Assembly: GCF_014207565.1 (NCBI RefSeq)
Contig: NZ_JACHGJ010000007.1
Coordinates: 62,001-126,000, forward strand
Source of the DNA: Spirochaeta isovalerica
Lineage (GTDB): Bacteria > Spirochaetota > Spirochaetia > DSM-2461
Reading direction: 5' to 3'
DNA: 64,000 bases
Position 1 is the stretch's first letter, and every line of letters starts with the position of its first letter. Below, one piece after another: positions 17,176 to 25,615 of this stretch. The notes under the pieces are model-generated. The model saw only the letters and a list, made by a program, of their open reading frames with translations, ran no database searches and was not told where the DNA came from. The position numbers and the translations under genes are program-made.

Positions 17176-18470
17176 TATTTCACCTCCTTCAGAGCGGCGA
17201 CGAGACGGTCGATCTGCTCTTTGCTGTTCACTTCGGTTACACAAACCAGAAGTTCCTTATCCCCTCCGCCGAGACGGCTCAAAGGCAGGCCGGGGAGGAT
17301 GAATTTCTCTTTCAGTTTTGCGAAAATATCTTCGGCGGGAACAGGAGTCTCCACAAGGAACTCTTTGAAGAAGTGTCCTTTCGTCTTAAGGGAAAATCCA
17401 TCGATTCTGGCGATTTCAGCAGCCGCATAGTGGGCTTTATGCCAGCTCAGTTCCGCTACTTTTTTAAAACCGCTTTTTCCAAGCGCGGCCAGATAGATAG
17501 CGGCGGAAAGCGCTGCCAGTCCCTGATTGGAACAGATGTTACTGGTGGCTTTTTCCCTTCGGATATGCTGTTCCCTGGCGGCGAAAGTGAGAACGCAACC
17601 CCGGTTTCCTCTCTCGTCGATGGTTTCACCGATAATGCGGCCGGGCATTTTCCGGATGTTTTTCTGAGTGGTGGCAAAGATTCCCAGCATGGGACCACCC
17701 CAGTTCATCCCCACTCCGAGGCTCTGCCCTTCAGCTGTAACGATATCGGCTCCACAGGCACCGGGAGCTTCGAGAACCCCCAGAGAGATGGGATCGGTAT
17801 GAACAATGAGCATGGCGCCGGCATCATGCGCTTTGGCGGCTTCGGCTTTCACATCGAGGATCTCACCTGTCCAGGTTGGATTCTGAACGATATATCCGGC
17901 GGTCTGATCATCGAGATCTCCATCGGAAAGCTCCATATCCAGCCCCTGGAAATACGTCTCGATAATATCGCGGTATTCGGGATGGAGTCCCTGAGCAAGA
18001 ACAACTTTATGTCTCTTTCTGGTGGAACGGACGCTCATGATCGCCGCTTCGGCCAGGGCCGTCGCCCCGTCATAGTGAGACGCATTGACAACATCCATTC
18101 CCGTCAGTTCGGAGATCATGGTCTGGTACTCGAAAATGGCTTCGAGAGTTCCCTGACTGACCTCAGGCTGATAAGGCGTGTAGGCCGTGAGGAATTCTCC
18201 TCTCGTTATCAACGCTCCGACTACCGAAGGTACGAAGTGATTGTACACACCGGCTCCCAGGAACCAGTCATAGCACTCGGCGCTGGCATTTTTCGCAGAG
18301 AGTTTGGATAGTTCCAGAAGGATTTCCGGTTCGGACAGAGGCTTCGGCATATCCACCCGGGGAAACCTTTTATCCGCCGGAACATCTTTAAAAAGTTCGT
18401 CGACAGAGGAAACGCCGATCTTCTTCAGCATCATCTCCCTGTCTTTTGGCATATTGGATATAAAACTCAT
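17175..18470 (-). CDS. gcvPA: Glycine dehydrogenase (decarboxylating) subunit 1, P-protein alpha
   Basis: N-terminal half of the split glycine decarboxylase, 431 residues. Typical segments are YTPYQPEVSQGTLEAIFEYQTMI, NASHYDGATALAEAA and SLGVLEAPGACGADIV. The split alpha/beta arrangement is common in Firmicutes, Thermotogae and several spirochaetes, unlike the single-chain enzyme of E. coli. It lies 13 bp after gcvH. Confidence 0.95.
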   Translation of the reverse strand: MSFISNMPKDREMMLKKIGVSSVDELFKDVPADKRFPRVDMPKPLSEPEILLELSKLSAKNASAECYDWFLGAGVYNHFVPSVVGALITRGEFLTAYTPYQPEVSQGTLEAIFEYQTMISELTGMDVVNASHYDGATALAEAAIMSVRSTRKRHKVVLAQGLHPEYRDIIETYFQGLDMELSDGDLDDQTAGYIVQNPTWTGEILDVKAEAAKAHDAGAMLIVHTDPISLGVLEAPGACGADIVTAEGQSLGVGMNWGGPMLGIFATTQKNIRKMPGRIIGETIDERGNRGCVLTFAAREQHIRREKATSNICSNQGLAALSAAIYLAALGKSGFKKVAELSWHKAHYAAAEIARIDGFSLKTKGHFFKEFLVETPVPAEDIFAKLKEKFILPGLPLSRLGGGDKELLVCVTEVNSKEQIDRLVAALKEVK

Positions 18471-18483
18471 AATTTCTTATCCA

Positions 18484-18867
18484 TCAGTCCAGTTCGCTGA
18501 CCATTTTTTCATAATCATCAGCGGACAGCAGCGCATCGAATTCAGAAAGATCGGAGGGTTTGATTTTGCAGATCCATCCCTCGCCGAAAGCGTCATTATT
18601 CACCAGTTCGGGATCATCTTCGAGAGCTTCGTTGACCTCGACGACTTCGCCGCTGACCGGGATATACAGGTCATTGGCGGATTTTACCGACTCGACGACA
18701 CTGAAGGAAGCGCCTTTCTCGAACTCGTCCTCTTCGGGGAGCTCGACAAAAACCACCTCTCCGATTTTGCTCTGGGCGTAATCGGAAATACCGAATACGA
18801 GAACATCGCCTTCTTTTCTGACCCATTCGTGTGTTTCGCTGTATCTGGCTTCTTTATCAAATTTCAT
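18484..18867 (-). CDS. gcvH: Glycine cleavage system H protein
   Basis: Lipoyl carrier of 127 residues. The lipoyl-lysine is Lys62 in VVESVKSANDLY, and the N-terminus YSETHEWV and centre DYAQSKIGEVVFVELPE are standard. It shuttles the aminomethyl group between P- and T-proteins. No lipoyl synthase, ligase or dihydrolipoamide dehydrogenase is in the window, so these are supplied from elsewhere. Confidence 0.97.
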   Translation of the reverse strand: MKFDKEARYSETHEWVRKEGDVLVFGISDYAQSKIGEVVFVELPEEDEFEKGASFSVVESVKSANDLYIPVSGEVVEVNEALEDDPELVNNDAFGEGWICKIKPSDLSEFDALLSADDYEKMVSELD

Positions 18868-18894
18868 AATCTCTTTCTCCTCTCTCTATCTTTT

Positions 18895-20004
18895 TTATCT
18901 GTATGAAGGTCTGTATAAGGGCCGCTTTATAACAACGGCTTTCTTTGTTTTCTTACGTATCTGAATGAGAATTTCCGTTCCGACTTTGGCAAATTCAGGC
19001 TTCACATAGGCATTCCCGCAATATTTATCAACCCAGGGCGCGTACAATCCCGTAGCCACGTAACCGATTTCCTCTCCTTCGGGAGACAGAACCGTGTACT
19101 CCTCTCTGGGAACACCTTTATCGGTCAGTTCGAAGGATATAAGCTTTGAAGGCAGACCTTCGTCGATCTGTTTTACAATGGCATCCTTGCCGATAAAATC
19201 TTTATCAAAAGCACAGGCCCATTTCAGAAGACCTTCCGCCGGCGTTTTCTCTTCATTAAGCTCATGCCCGTAAAGGGGAAATCCCGGCTCGAAGCGGAGG
19301 CTGTCCCTGGCTGCCAGGCCGATGGGAAGAACCTCTATTCCGATCTCTTTCCCGTGATCGATGATACCCTGCCAGACCTTTTCCGCCTGATCCGCGGGAT
19401 AGAAGAGCTCCACCCCGTCTTCTCCGGTATATCCGGTTCTTCCGATAAGCACCTTTACACCGAAAAGATTATCCTCTCCGGAGGAAAAGCGCTCGATTTT
19501 TCCGGTCCGCCCATCGGTCAGGGAATCCATGACTTCAATGGCTTTAGGGCCCTGAAAAGCAATCATGTAGGTCTCTTCGGATATATCGGTAACCGACACT
19601 TTTTTCCCTTCGCTCTGCTTCAGAATCCACTGATAATCTTTTTCCAGGTTGGACGCGTTGACAACAACCATCCACCCCTTCCCGTCTCCTTTGCGATACA
19701 CGAAGAGGTCATCAATTACACCCCCGGAAGGCAGACACATGAGAGAGTAGGTAGAATTCCACGGCTCGAGTTTTGTCAGGTCGGCCGTTACGAGATAGTT
19801 GAGGAAATCCGTCGCTTCCTCACCTTCAACGAGAATCTGGCCCATATGGTCGATGTCGAATAGTCCGGCGGTCTCGCGGACGGCTTTATGTTCGGCTATG
19901 GGACCGGGAGCATACTGAATAGGCAGCTCCCATCCGGCGAAAGGCACTATCGTTGCATCATTCTTCTGATGCCAATCGTATAATCGGGTTCTTTTTAAAT
20001 CCAT
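18895..20004 (-). CDS. gcvT: Aminomethyltransferase, glycine cleavage T protein
   Basis: 369 residues, close to E. coli GcvT (364). Transfers the methylene group from GcvH to tetrahydrofolate. Visible family segments: FDIDHMGQILVEG, TYMIAFQGPKA, GRTGYTGEDGVELF and LAARDSLRFEPGFPLYGHEL. Start ATG at 20004 has AAAGGGGA upstream. It is the first gene of the operon and lies directly behind the glycine riboswitch. The product, methylene-THF, links to fhs at 52 kb. Confidence 0.96.
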   Translation of the reverse strand: MDLKRTRLYDWHQKNDATIVPFAGWELPIQYAPGPIAEHKAVRETAGLFDIDHMGQILVEGEEATDFLNYLVTADLTKLEPWNSTYSLMCLPSGGVIDDLFVYRKGDGKGWMVVVNASNLEKDYQWILKQSEGKKVSVTDISEETYMIAFQGPKAIEVMDSLTDGRTGKIERFSSGEDNLFGVKVLIGRTGYTGEDGVELFYPADQAEKVWQGIIDHGKEIGIEVLPIGLAARDSLRFEPGFPLYGHELNEEKTPAEGLLKWACAFDKDFIGKDAIVKQIDEGLPSKLISFELTDKGVPREEYTVLSPEGEEIGYVATGLYAPWVDKYCGNAYVKPEFAKVGTEILIQIRKKTKKAVVIKRPLYRPSYR

Positions 20005-20104
20005 TTCTTATCCCCTTTCACAATTAGTATAGGTCATGAACCAATAAATGAAAAATTCTATATATAATGCACAAAAGCACCTTGAAATCCGGTCATCTCC
20101 TTAA

Positions 20105-20155
20105 CAAAAGAAAAGGACAGGGCACAAAAAAGCTAAGCGCTTTTGTGCCCTGTCC
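20105..20155 (-). terminator. Riboswitch-controlled terminator before gcvT
   Basis: GGACAGGGCACAAAA (minus strand, 20155-20141) pairs perfectly over 15 bp with 20129-20115, loop 11 nt, followed by TTTTCTTTT. The first bases of the stem, GGACAG, are also the conserved 3' end of the second glycine aptamer. Aptamer closing and terminator formation therefore compete, the usual ON-switch design. Confidence 0.9.
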
Positions 20156-20338
20156 TTTTATCTGAAAGATTCCCCCTGAGGGTTGCTTCTTCGATGGGAA
20201 TCTCAGAGGATTCCTCTCTCCAGGGATGTGTAGGATTTACTGTTCCTGACCTGAGAGATTCAACAGGGATTCAAGCCGATCCCCATCTTGCTCCTTCGGT
20301 AGCCGAAGCTTCTTCAATAAATCTTAAACCACAGTATA
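20150..20338 (-). ncRNA. Tandem glycine riboswitch
   Basis: On the minus strand, upstream of gcvT, two aptamer-like units follow one another. Unit 1 contains ACCGAAGGAGCAA and AATCTCTCAGGT with GAACAG; unit 2 contains GGAGAG, TCGAAGAAGCAA and AATCTTTCAGATAAAAGGACAG. These are the conserved strings of the glycine riboswitch (Rfam family RF00504). A terminator follows at once. Glycine binding is expected to prevent termination and switch on the gcv operon. Confidence 0.92.
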
Positions 20339-20356
20339 TTCAATTTTTCATATTAA

Positions 20357-20385
20357 AAGCTAAGCCATAAAATTACCGATGTCAA
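20357..20385 (-). promoter_or_regulatory. Likely promoter of the gcv operon
   Basis: On the minus strand a consensus -35 TTGACA (20380-20385) is followed after 17 bp by TAGCTT (20357-20362), a weak -10. It lies about 20 bp before the first riboswitch base. Confidence 0.45.
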
Positions 20386-20459
20386 GCATTTCCGCATCGG
20401 CCAGCCGACTCTTTACGGACGGGCTTCTATTGGATATAGTTTCATGAGGGAGAATTGGA

Positions 20460-20567
20460 ATGGCAATGACAAAAAAAGAGAAAATATTTGCAGGCATAGC
20501 CGGATTTCTGGGCTTTTGCGGACTGATGGTTGCAGTTATAGCCATTAGTTTTTTCATGTCTATGTAA
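20460..20567 (+). CDS. Small single-span membrane protein, 35 residues
   Basis: ATG at 20460 follows GGGAG at a spacing of seven bases. The peptide begins MAMTKKEKIF and then has one hydrophobic helix (about 10-33) rich in Gly, Ala, Ile and Phe, ending MSM. It stops 22 bp before the histidine-kinase ATG and may be co-expressed. It has no recognisable family. Strong ribosome site and clean positive-inside topology argue that it is translated. Confidence 0.5.
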   Translation: MAMTKKEKIFAGIAGFLGFCGLMVAVIAISFFMSM

Positions 20568-20589
20568 TTTAGATGAGTTGTATTTGAAT

Positions 20590-21711
20590 ATGGAAACATG
20601 CTTCGCTACACCGGAAAGAACCAGAGACCGGGAACTGGCAGAGGAAATCAAAGCGCTCAGCGGCTCTGCGCTGATGCAGGTCTTCATTAAGAGTATTAAT
20701 TGCCTTTTTGCCGTACTCGATGGAAACCGTCAGATAATTGCGCTCAATGATCATTATCTCAGTTACCTGAACAGGATTCCAGCCGAATCCATACTCGGCT
20801 TGAGGATCGGAGAGTCGCTGAAGTGCATACATTCCACGGAAATGGAAGGCGGATGCGGAACGTCGCGTCACTGCCGGTCCTGCGGAGCCGCCCTGGCCAT
20901 AACGACTGCCATAGCCAGCGATGAGCCTATTGAAAGAGAATGCGCTCTCGAGCTTGAGGAAAACGGAGAAAGGAAGGATCTGTTTTTTCATGTGAAGTGT
21001 GAGCCCTTTTATCTGGAAAACAGAAAATTCTATTTGCTCTTCCTCAATGACATAACCAAAGATCAGCAGAGGAAAATGCTAGAAAAGACATTCTTCCACG
21101 ATTTCAACAACATTCTGGGAGGCTTGTCCACAAGCGCCTATATGCTTTCGAAAGGCATCAGATCCGATCAGGTCATCGACTCCATCTACAGCACGACCAA
21201 TGTGCTGGTGAAAGAAGTTGAAATCCAGCGCTGCCTTATGGGAAACAATCTCGATTATTACAAAAAAACTCTATATCCCCTCTTTCTGACCGATACTTTT
21301 GAAAAATTGAATAATATTTTCAGGGAAAAAGCAGAAAGCCAGGGGACAACCATTGTCTACAGCGCGGCTCCATCAGTCGGAAATATCAAAAGCGACGAAG
21401 CGCTCCTGATCCGCATTATCTCCAATATGATAAACAATGCTCTCGAAGCTACCGGGGAAGGTGATACGATCTCCCTTAAGGCCCATCGCGATGAAGACAT
21501 AGTAAAAATTACCGTACGGAACCCCGGTTTTATACCCGAGGACGTTCAATTGCGGATATTCCAGAGAAATTTCAGCACGAAAAGCCGGACAGGCAGAGGT
21601 CTCGGAACCTATTCGATGAAGCTTTTCGGGGAAAAAGTTCTCGGAGGCAGGATCGGTTTCACTTCGACGGAGAGAGAAGGAACGGAATTCTATTTAAGTT
21701 TACCGTCGTGA
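20590..21711 (+). CDS. PAS-domain sensor histidine kinase
   Basis: About 373 residues with no transmembrane helix, so cytoplasmic. A PAS domain (about 35-160) includes a cysteine cluster, KCIHS then GGCGTSRHCRSCG, with four Cys in about 20 residues. The phosphoacceptor box is FFHDFNNILGG (His174 counted from the TTG at 20578). The ATPase domain has ISNMINNALEAT (N box) and GRGLGT (G box). Start choice is uncertain: TTG 20578, TTG 20584 and ATG 20590 are in frame without a strong Shine-Dalgarno. No response regulator lies nearby. The 3' end overlaps convergent aroDE by 22 bp. Confidence 0.85.
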   Translation: METCFATPERTRDRELAEEIKALSGSALMQVFIKSINCLFAVLDGNRQIIALNDHYLSYLNRIPAESILGLRIGESLKCIHSTEMEGGCGTSRHCRSCGAALAITTAIASDEPIERECALELEENGERKDLFFHVKCEPFYLENRKFYLLFLNDITKDQQRKMLEKTFFHDFNNILGGLSTSAYMLSKGIRSDQVIDSIYSTTNVLVKEVEIQRCLMGNNLDYYKKTLYPLFLTDTFEKLNNIFREKAESQGTTIVYSAAPSVGNIKSDEALLIRIISNMINNALEATGEGDTISLKAHRDEDIVKITVRNPGFIPEDVQLRIFQRNFSTKSRTGRGLGTYSMKLFGEKVLGGRIGFTSTEREGTEFYLSLPS

Positions 21712-23144
21712 AATATCTCAAACTGAAGGACAGCCTGTTCCTCAAGCATGGTGAAACCGCCTAATACGCGGCACCCCGCCTCTTTCGCCCGGGCCATCAT
21801 TCTGGTCACTTCGGGCTTGTAGATAATATCGTAAACAACTTCTGTTCCGTCAAAACTGTAAAAGGCAACGGGATCAACATCTTCAAGAGGTGGCATTCCC
21901 GCGCTGCTGGTCTGTACGATGATAGAGCTGTACTCTCTGAGGGCTGCAGCATATTCAGGTCCTAATCCGTAAGCGACGCAGCCGAATTGATCGGCCAGAT
22001 CCTCTGCGCGGCTTAATGTTCTGTTGAAAACAGCAACTTGCGCCCCTTTATCCTGAAGTGCAAAAACGGCAGCCCTTGCGGCTCCTCCCGCCCCGATAAC
22101 GGCGGCTTTCCGTCCTTTCAAATCAGCAATACCCAGAGTGTCCAGCAGAGGCTTGATCAAACCGTAGGCATCCGTATTGGTTGCCGACCATTGCCCGGAA
22201 CCATCGCGGTAGATTGTATTGGAGGCTCCGATAGCATCGACAGCTTTATCTGTTGTATCAACAAGGGGGATGATGTCGCTTTTAAAAGGAACAGTTACGG
22301 AGGAGCCGTTTATCTCCAGAAGCTCAGCCGTTTTCATAAACCATTGGGGAGAATCGGTGAGGAATGGGACATAGACGGCATCCAGCCCCTCTTTCTCATA
22401 CCAGCCATTGTGAAGATGAGGCGAGCGCGATTGGCTGACGGGGTTACCGATAATGCTGTTGATTACTGTTTTTCCGCTGATTTTTCTGAAGCGGTAGATG
22501 CTGTTCAGATCCAGAGCCGTACAATGCCCGGGAGCGCCGCTGGGAGCTTCGCTGTCGGAACAGAAGGTCAGAAAAGAACCGATCTTTTCTGCCAGAATGC
22601 GGGTGGGAAATCCGAAATTTCCCATTCCGAGTAGTATAAAGGGCGATTTTCTTTCTTTTTTCAACTGTTGCGCCGCCTCGATGAGACGAAACAGGTCCTC
22701 ACTGCTCCGGGGATAGACGGCCCCCTTGGCCATGACTCCATCAAAGCGGTTCATAGTTTCCACAAGGTCTTCCGGAACTCCGTCAAAATCGTGAAATGAC
22801 CGGATTATTTCCGTATTCATGGCCGCGGCTTTACCGGACAGCGGGCCCGGTTCCACATCCATCTCAATATCGATAAATGCAAAGCCTCCGTCCAGCCACA
22901 GCTCCAGCAGGGCCATCCTCTCCTCTTCGGCGCCGGTCCAGTTACCGCCGTCGCAGTTCTTCCGGCATGTCAGCACGACAGGAACGCCTGACTGACCGGG
23001 AAAAGAAGGGACGAGAGAATACTGGCTTTCCTCCAGCAGATCGGTCCTCAGCTCCACCATATCCACAAGAGACAGGTTCCTTTCCAGAATCCGCCGGTTT
23101 TCTTCCATAGTAGGGGCTGTAAGCACCAAACAGATTTTTGCCAT
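21690..23144 (-). CDS. aroDE: Bifunctional 3-dehydroquinate dehydratase / shikimate dehydrogenase
   Basis: 484 residues joining two steps of the shikimate pathway. The N-terminal type I dehydroquinase (1-215) has His118 in RSFHDFDG and Schiff-base Lys140 in VMAKGAVYP. The C-terminal shikimate dehydrogenase (about 226-484) has NPVSQSRSPHLHN, TVPFK (Lys288), SATNTDAYG and the NADP-binding GAGGAARAA. This fusion is known from plants, chlamydiae and some spirochaetes. The ATG at 23144 is preferred over an upstream start because AGGGTG precedes it and homology begins there. It follows an exported-protein gene by 10 bp. Confidence 0.92.
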   Translation of the reverse strand: MAKICLVLTAPTMEENRRILERNLSLVDMVELRTDLLEESQYSLVPSFPGQSGVPVVLTCRKNCDGGNWTGAEEERMALLELWLDGGFAFIDIEMDVEPGPLSGKAAAMNTEIIRSFHDFDGVPEDLVETMNRFDGVMAKGAVYPRSSEDLFRLIEAAQQLKKERKSPFILLGMGNFGFPTRILAEKIGSFLTFCSDSEAPSGAPGHCTALDLNSIYRFRKISGKTVINSIIGNPVSQSRSPHLHNGWYEKEGLDAVYVPFLTDSPQWFMKTAELLEINGSSVTVPFKSDIIPLVDTTDKAVDAIGASNTIYRDGSGQWSATNTDAYGLIKPLLDTLGIADLKGRKAAVIGAGGAARAAVFALQDKGAQVAVFNRTLSRAEDLADQFGCVAYGLGPEYAAALREYSSIIVQTSSAGMPPLEDVDPVAFYSFDGTEVVYDIIYKPEVTRMMARAKEAGCRVLGGFTMLEEQAVLQFEIFHDGKLK

Positions 23145-23154
23145 TGTCACACCC

Positions 23155-23616
23155 TTAGAAATCAGATCGGTATATATAGAGATCGTCAAGAGAATCACTG
23201 TCAAAATACAGTGACATCCGAATTGGCCAGGGAGAATCGCGCAGCTGAAAAGTCACATGATCATCGCCTGAGACAAGAGGTACAAGCTCCCTCTCCAGGA
23301 AACGGGAGAGGATCGAACGCCTCGATTCCCCTATTGTCAAATCATAGGGAAGGAGGGTTGCTCTTCTGTCATACCTGACCTGCCACACACGGTTTTTGAA
23401 GAGAAATAATGAAAACCCGCTTCCGTAGAAAAAAACAACGTTGTCTTCATCCTCTTCAACACCCCGCTGGGGCCGGATATCCAGGGGGACGGCCTGAGCC
23501 TGAAAAAGATTTTCAATTGTCAGTCCGAGAAAGGATTCTCCGTCGGAAGTATCAAATGCTGTAAGATTTGAAACAGAGAGAAGAGCAAAGAGAATCAACA
23601 GCAGCTTTTTATTCAT
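23155..23616 (-). CDS. Exported protein of unknown function
   Basis: 153 residues with a clear signal peptide (MNKKLLLILFALLSVSNLTA) and a mature part of about 133 residues that contains FLGLTIENLF, VVFFYGSGFSLFLFKNRVWQVRYDR and a C-terminal LYIYRSDF. The pattern suggests a small beta-rich periplasmic protein. The start ATG overlaps the dprA stop by eight bases, which fixes it and suggests coupled translation. No family recognised. Confidence 0.75.
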   Translation of the reverse strand: MNKKLLLILFALLSVSNLTAFDTSDGESFLGLTIENLFQAQAVPLDIRPQRGVEEDEDNVVFFYGSGFSLFLFKNRVWQVRYDRRATLLPYDLTIGESRRSILSRFLERELVPLVSGDDHVTFQLRDSPWPIRMSLYFDSDSLDDLYIYRSDF

Positions 23617-24532
23617 GAGAGAATAGTAGCTGATCTGACATGGTCTGGCAATAAGCATCGGGCAGCCCGGATATAAGGCGGATGAACTCTTCGGGCGTAT
23701 GAAAGGGAATCCCCGCTCCGCTATTGATAAGATGCCGGTTTCCCAGTTCCCCGCGGGAAAAATCTCCCGGATCATAGACGAACAGGGGCCGGTTCTGTTC
23801 CACGGCTGCCGCAGCCGTGTGCATGGCCCCGCCGGCCGGAGGCGAAGCCATGAGCACGACGAACTGAGAAAGTCCGCTCTGAAGCCTGTCCCTCCTGACA
23901 AAACGATAGGGAGCGGGGGGAACTCCCGGACCGTATTCAGACAGAAAAAGTCCTTTCTTTTCCATCATTTTTCTGTAGAGGAAGTCATTCTCCCGGGGAT
24001 AGATATAATCCGGGCCAGCGGGCATAACCGCTATAGTGGGTCGAGTTCTCTTCAGAGCCGCCAGATGGGCTGCCGTATCGCACCCGGAAGCCAGTCCGCT
24101 TACAATGGTAAAGCCTCTGGAGACCAGAATCTCACCGATCAGCGCTGTCAGCTTCAGAATCCGTCGGCTTGCATTTCTGCTGCCGATCAAAGCGGCCGTC
24201 AAAGGTCCGGTCAGAACCGGAACGCTTCCTATGAGATAGAGAAGAGGCGGATAGTCTCCGATAGCCAGCAACCGCCGGGGGTAAAGGCTGTCCCGCCATG
24301 ACAGAATGGTTATCCCCTTAGTGGAGGCAAGATCACTTTCCCGTTCTGCGAGACGCCGGGCCTTATCCATGACCCCGACATTAATATTCAAAAAAGGATA
24401 GAGACTGTTGATATGACAGGATAGACGACCTCCCCTGTATGTTTCGATAATCTTTTTGGTCCGTTCCCCTCCGACAGAAGGTATATTGATTAAAATCTGC
24501 GCTAATTCTCTGGTATTCAAAGCTGACTCCAT
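23609..24532 (-). CDS. dprA: DNA processing protein DprA
   Basis: 307 residues. An N-terminal helical domain is followed by the DprA Rossmann fold with GSRNASRR, VSGLASGCDTAAHLAAL, MPAGPDYIYPREN and a GGAMHTAAAAVEQ segment. DprA loads RecA on incoming single strands during transformation. The usual FPxRNRxIAGLS reads FVRRDRLQSGLS, a divergent form. ATG 24532 is chosen over an in-frame TTG at 24568 that would overlap the divergent gene. Confidence 0.88.
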   Translation of the reverse strand: MESALNTRELAQILINIPSVGGERTKKIIETYRGGRLSCHINSLYPFLNINVGVMDKARRLAERESDLASTKGITILSWRDSLYPRRLLAIGDYPPLLYLIGSVPVLTGPLTAALIGSRNASRRILKLTALIGEILVSRGFTIVSGLASGCDTAAHLAALKRTRPTIAVMPAGPDYIYPRENDFLYRKMMEKKGLFLSEYGPGVPPAPYRFVRRDRLQSGLSQFVVLMASPPAGGAMHTAAAAVEQNRPLFVYDPGDFSRGELGNRHLINSGAGIPFHTPEEFIRLISGLPDAYCQTMSDQLLFSHE

Positions 24533-24556
24533 GATAAGATCACCGGAGAAAAAGCT

Positions 24557-25615
24557 ATGATGATTCAATTATTCCGGAACAGACTATTTTTATTTTTTAC
24601 GCTGGCGGCACCTCTTTTTTTCAGTTGCACACCTGGAGAATTCAGCATCTATCTGGGTACGGGAAAAGACAAAGAACTGGTGCGCCTTTTCTCGCTGATC
24701 GAAGAAGTCGATCACCAGAATCCCTATCATCAGGAACAGCACTTTATAATCGTCAACCGGATCATTTCGGAATATCGCTCCATGGACGAGCTGGAAAAGA
24801 TGAATCTTTTTCTCATCGATTATATGGGCGACCACCCGAATGACCCGTACACGGCTTTTTATCTTCTCAATATAGCTCAGAACTACAGCGGCAGAGATGC
24901 CCGGAAAGTTGCGGAAACTTATTTTCGCAGGATTCTGGTAAACTATCCCGATTTGAGAATCGGCGGCCGGTCCATACATCAGGTGGTTCTGGAAGAGCTG
25001 GCTTTTCACTCTGACGATTACGAGGAAAGGGTTCGCTCTTTCAACGAATTACTCAACCGCTTTCCCGCCGAAGTCGACAGGGGACAGATATACTACTATC
25101 TGGGAAAAAGTTACGAGAAGCTGGGCTTCTGGGACGAAGCATTCGCGGCTTATGAAGATTTTCTCGAATCTCCCGAAACGGAAATCGCCGGAGATCCCCA
25201 GGCCCGGATCAGATTGACAAACCTGCTTCGTTTTCAGCGCTCCGATAAATCCTGGACGAGAGATAACCTGATGGACCTCCTGGCCAGTATCCGCTGGGCG
25301 GTTTACAACAAAAAAGCCGAGACTCTCCGCCGCTATCAGTCGGAAAAGTTCTTTACCATGAGCTGGAGTCAGGATGAGACGGACCTTTTCACCCATACAA
25401 ATATCGATATCCCTTCATTTTTCAACCGGAACGTGCAGGTCCGGAGCGTTTTGGACCCCATGTCCAATGAAAAAGAAGCCTTTGTGCGATCCTGGGGATG
25501 GTCCTACCGTATCCCCACCTGGTATTTATATTTCAAGAAAATCGACTATCCGGCCGATCCGGAAATAAACGGGAGATGGGAATGGGCTGGCATTTACTTC
25601 GGCGATACTTTCTGA
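24557..25615 (+). CDS. Lipoprotein with TPR-like repeats
   Basis: 352 residues. A signal peptide ends in lipobox FFSC, so the mature protein is lipid-anchored. The body is helical, with TPR-like units such as YYLGKSYEKLGFWDEAFAAYEDFLE (about 175-200), and a C-terminal globular part rich in Trp. ATG 24557 is preceded by GGAG at eight bases. First gene of an envelope operon; its end overlaps the transglycosylase gene by about 34 bp. Confidence 0.8.
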   Translation: MMIQLFRNRLFLFFTLAAPLFFSCTPGEFSIYLGTGKDKELVRLFSLIEEVDHQNPYHQEQHFIIVNRIISEYRSMDELEKMNLFLIDYMGDHPNDPYTAFYLLNIAQNYSGRDARKVAETYFRRILVNYPDLRIGGRSIHQVVLEELAFHSDDYEERVRSFNELLNRFPAEVDRGQIYYYLGKSYEKLGFWDEAFAAYEDFLESPETEIAGDPQARIRLTNLLRFQRSDKSWTRDNLMDLLASIRWAVYNKKAETLRRYQSEKFFTMSWSQDETDLFTHTNIDIPSFFNRNVQVRSVLDPMSNEKEAFVRSWGWSYRIPTWYLYFKKIDYPADPEINGRWEWAGIYFGDTF

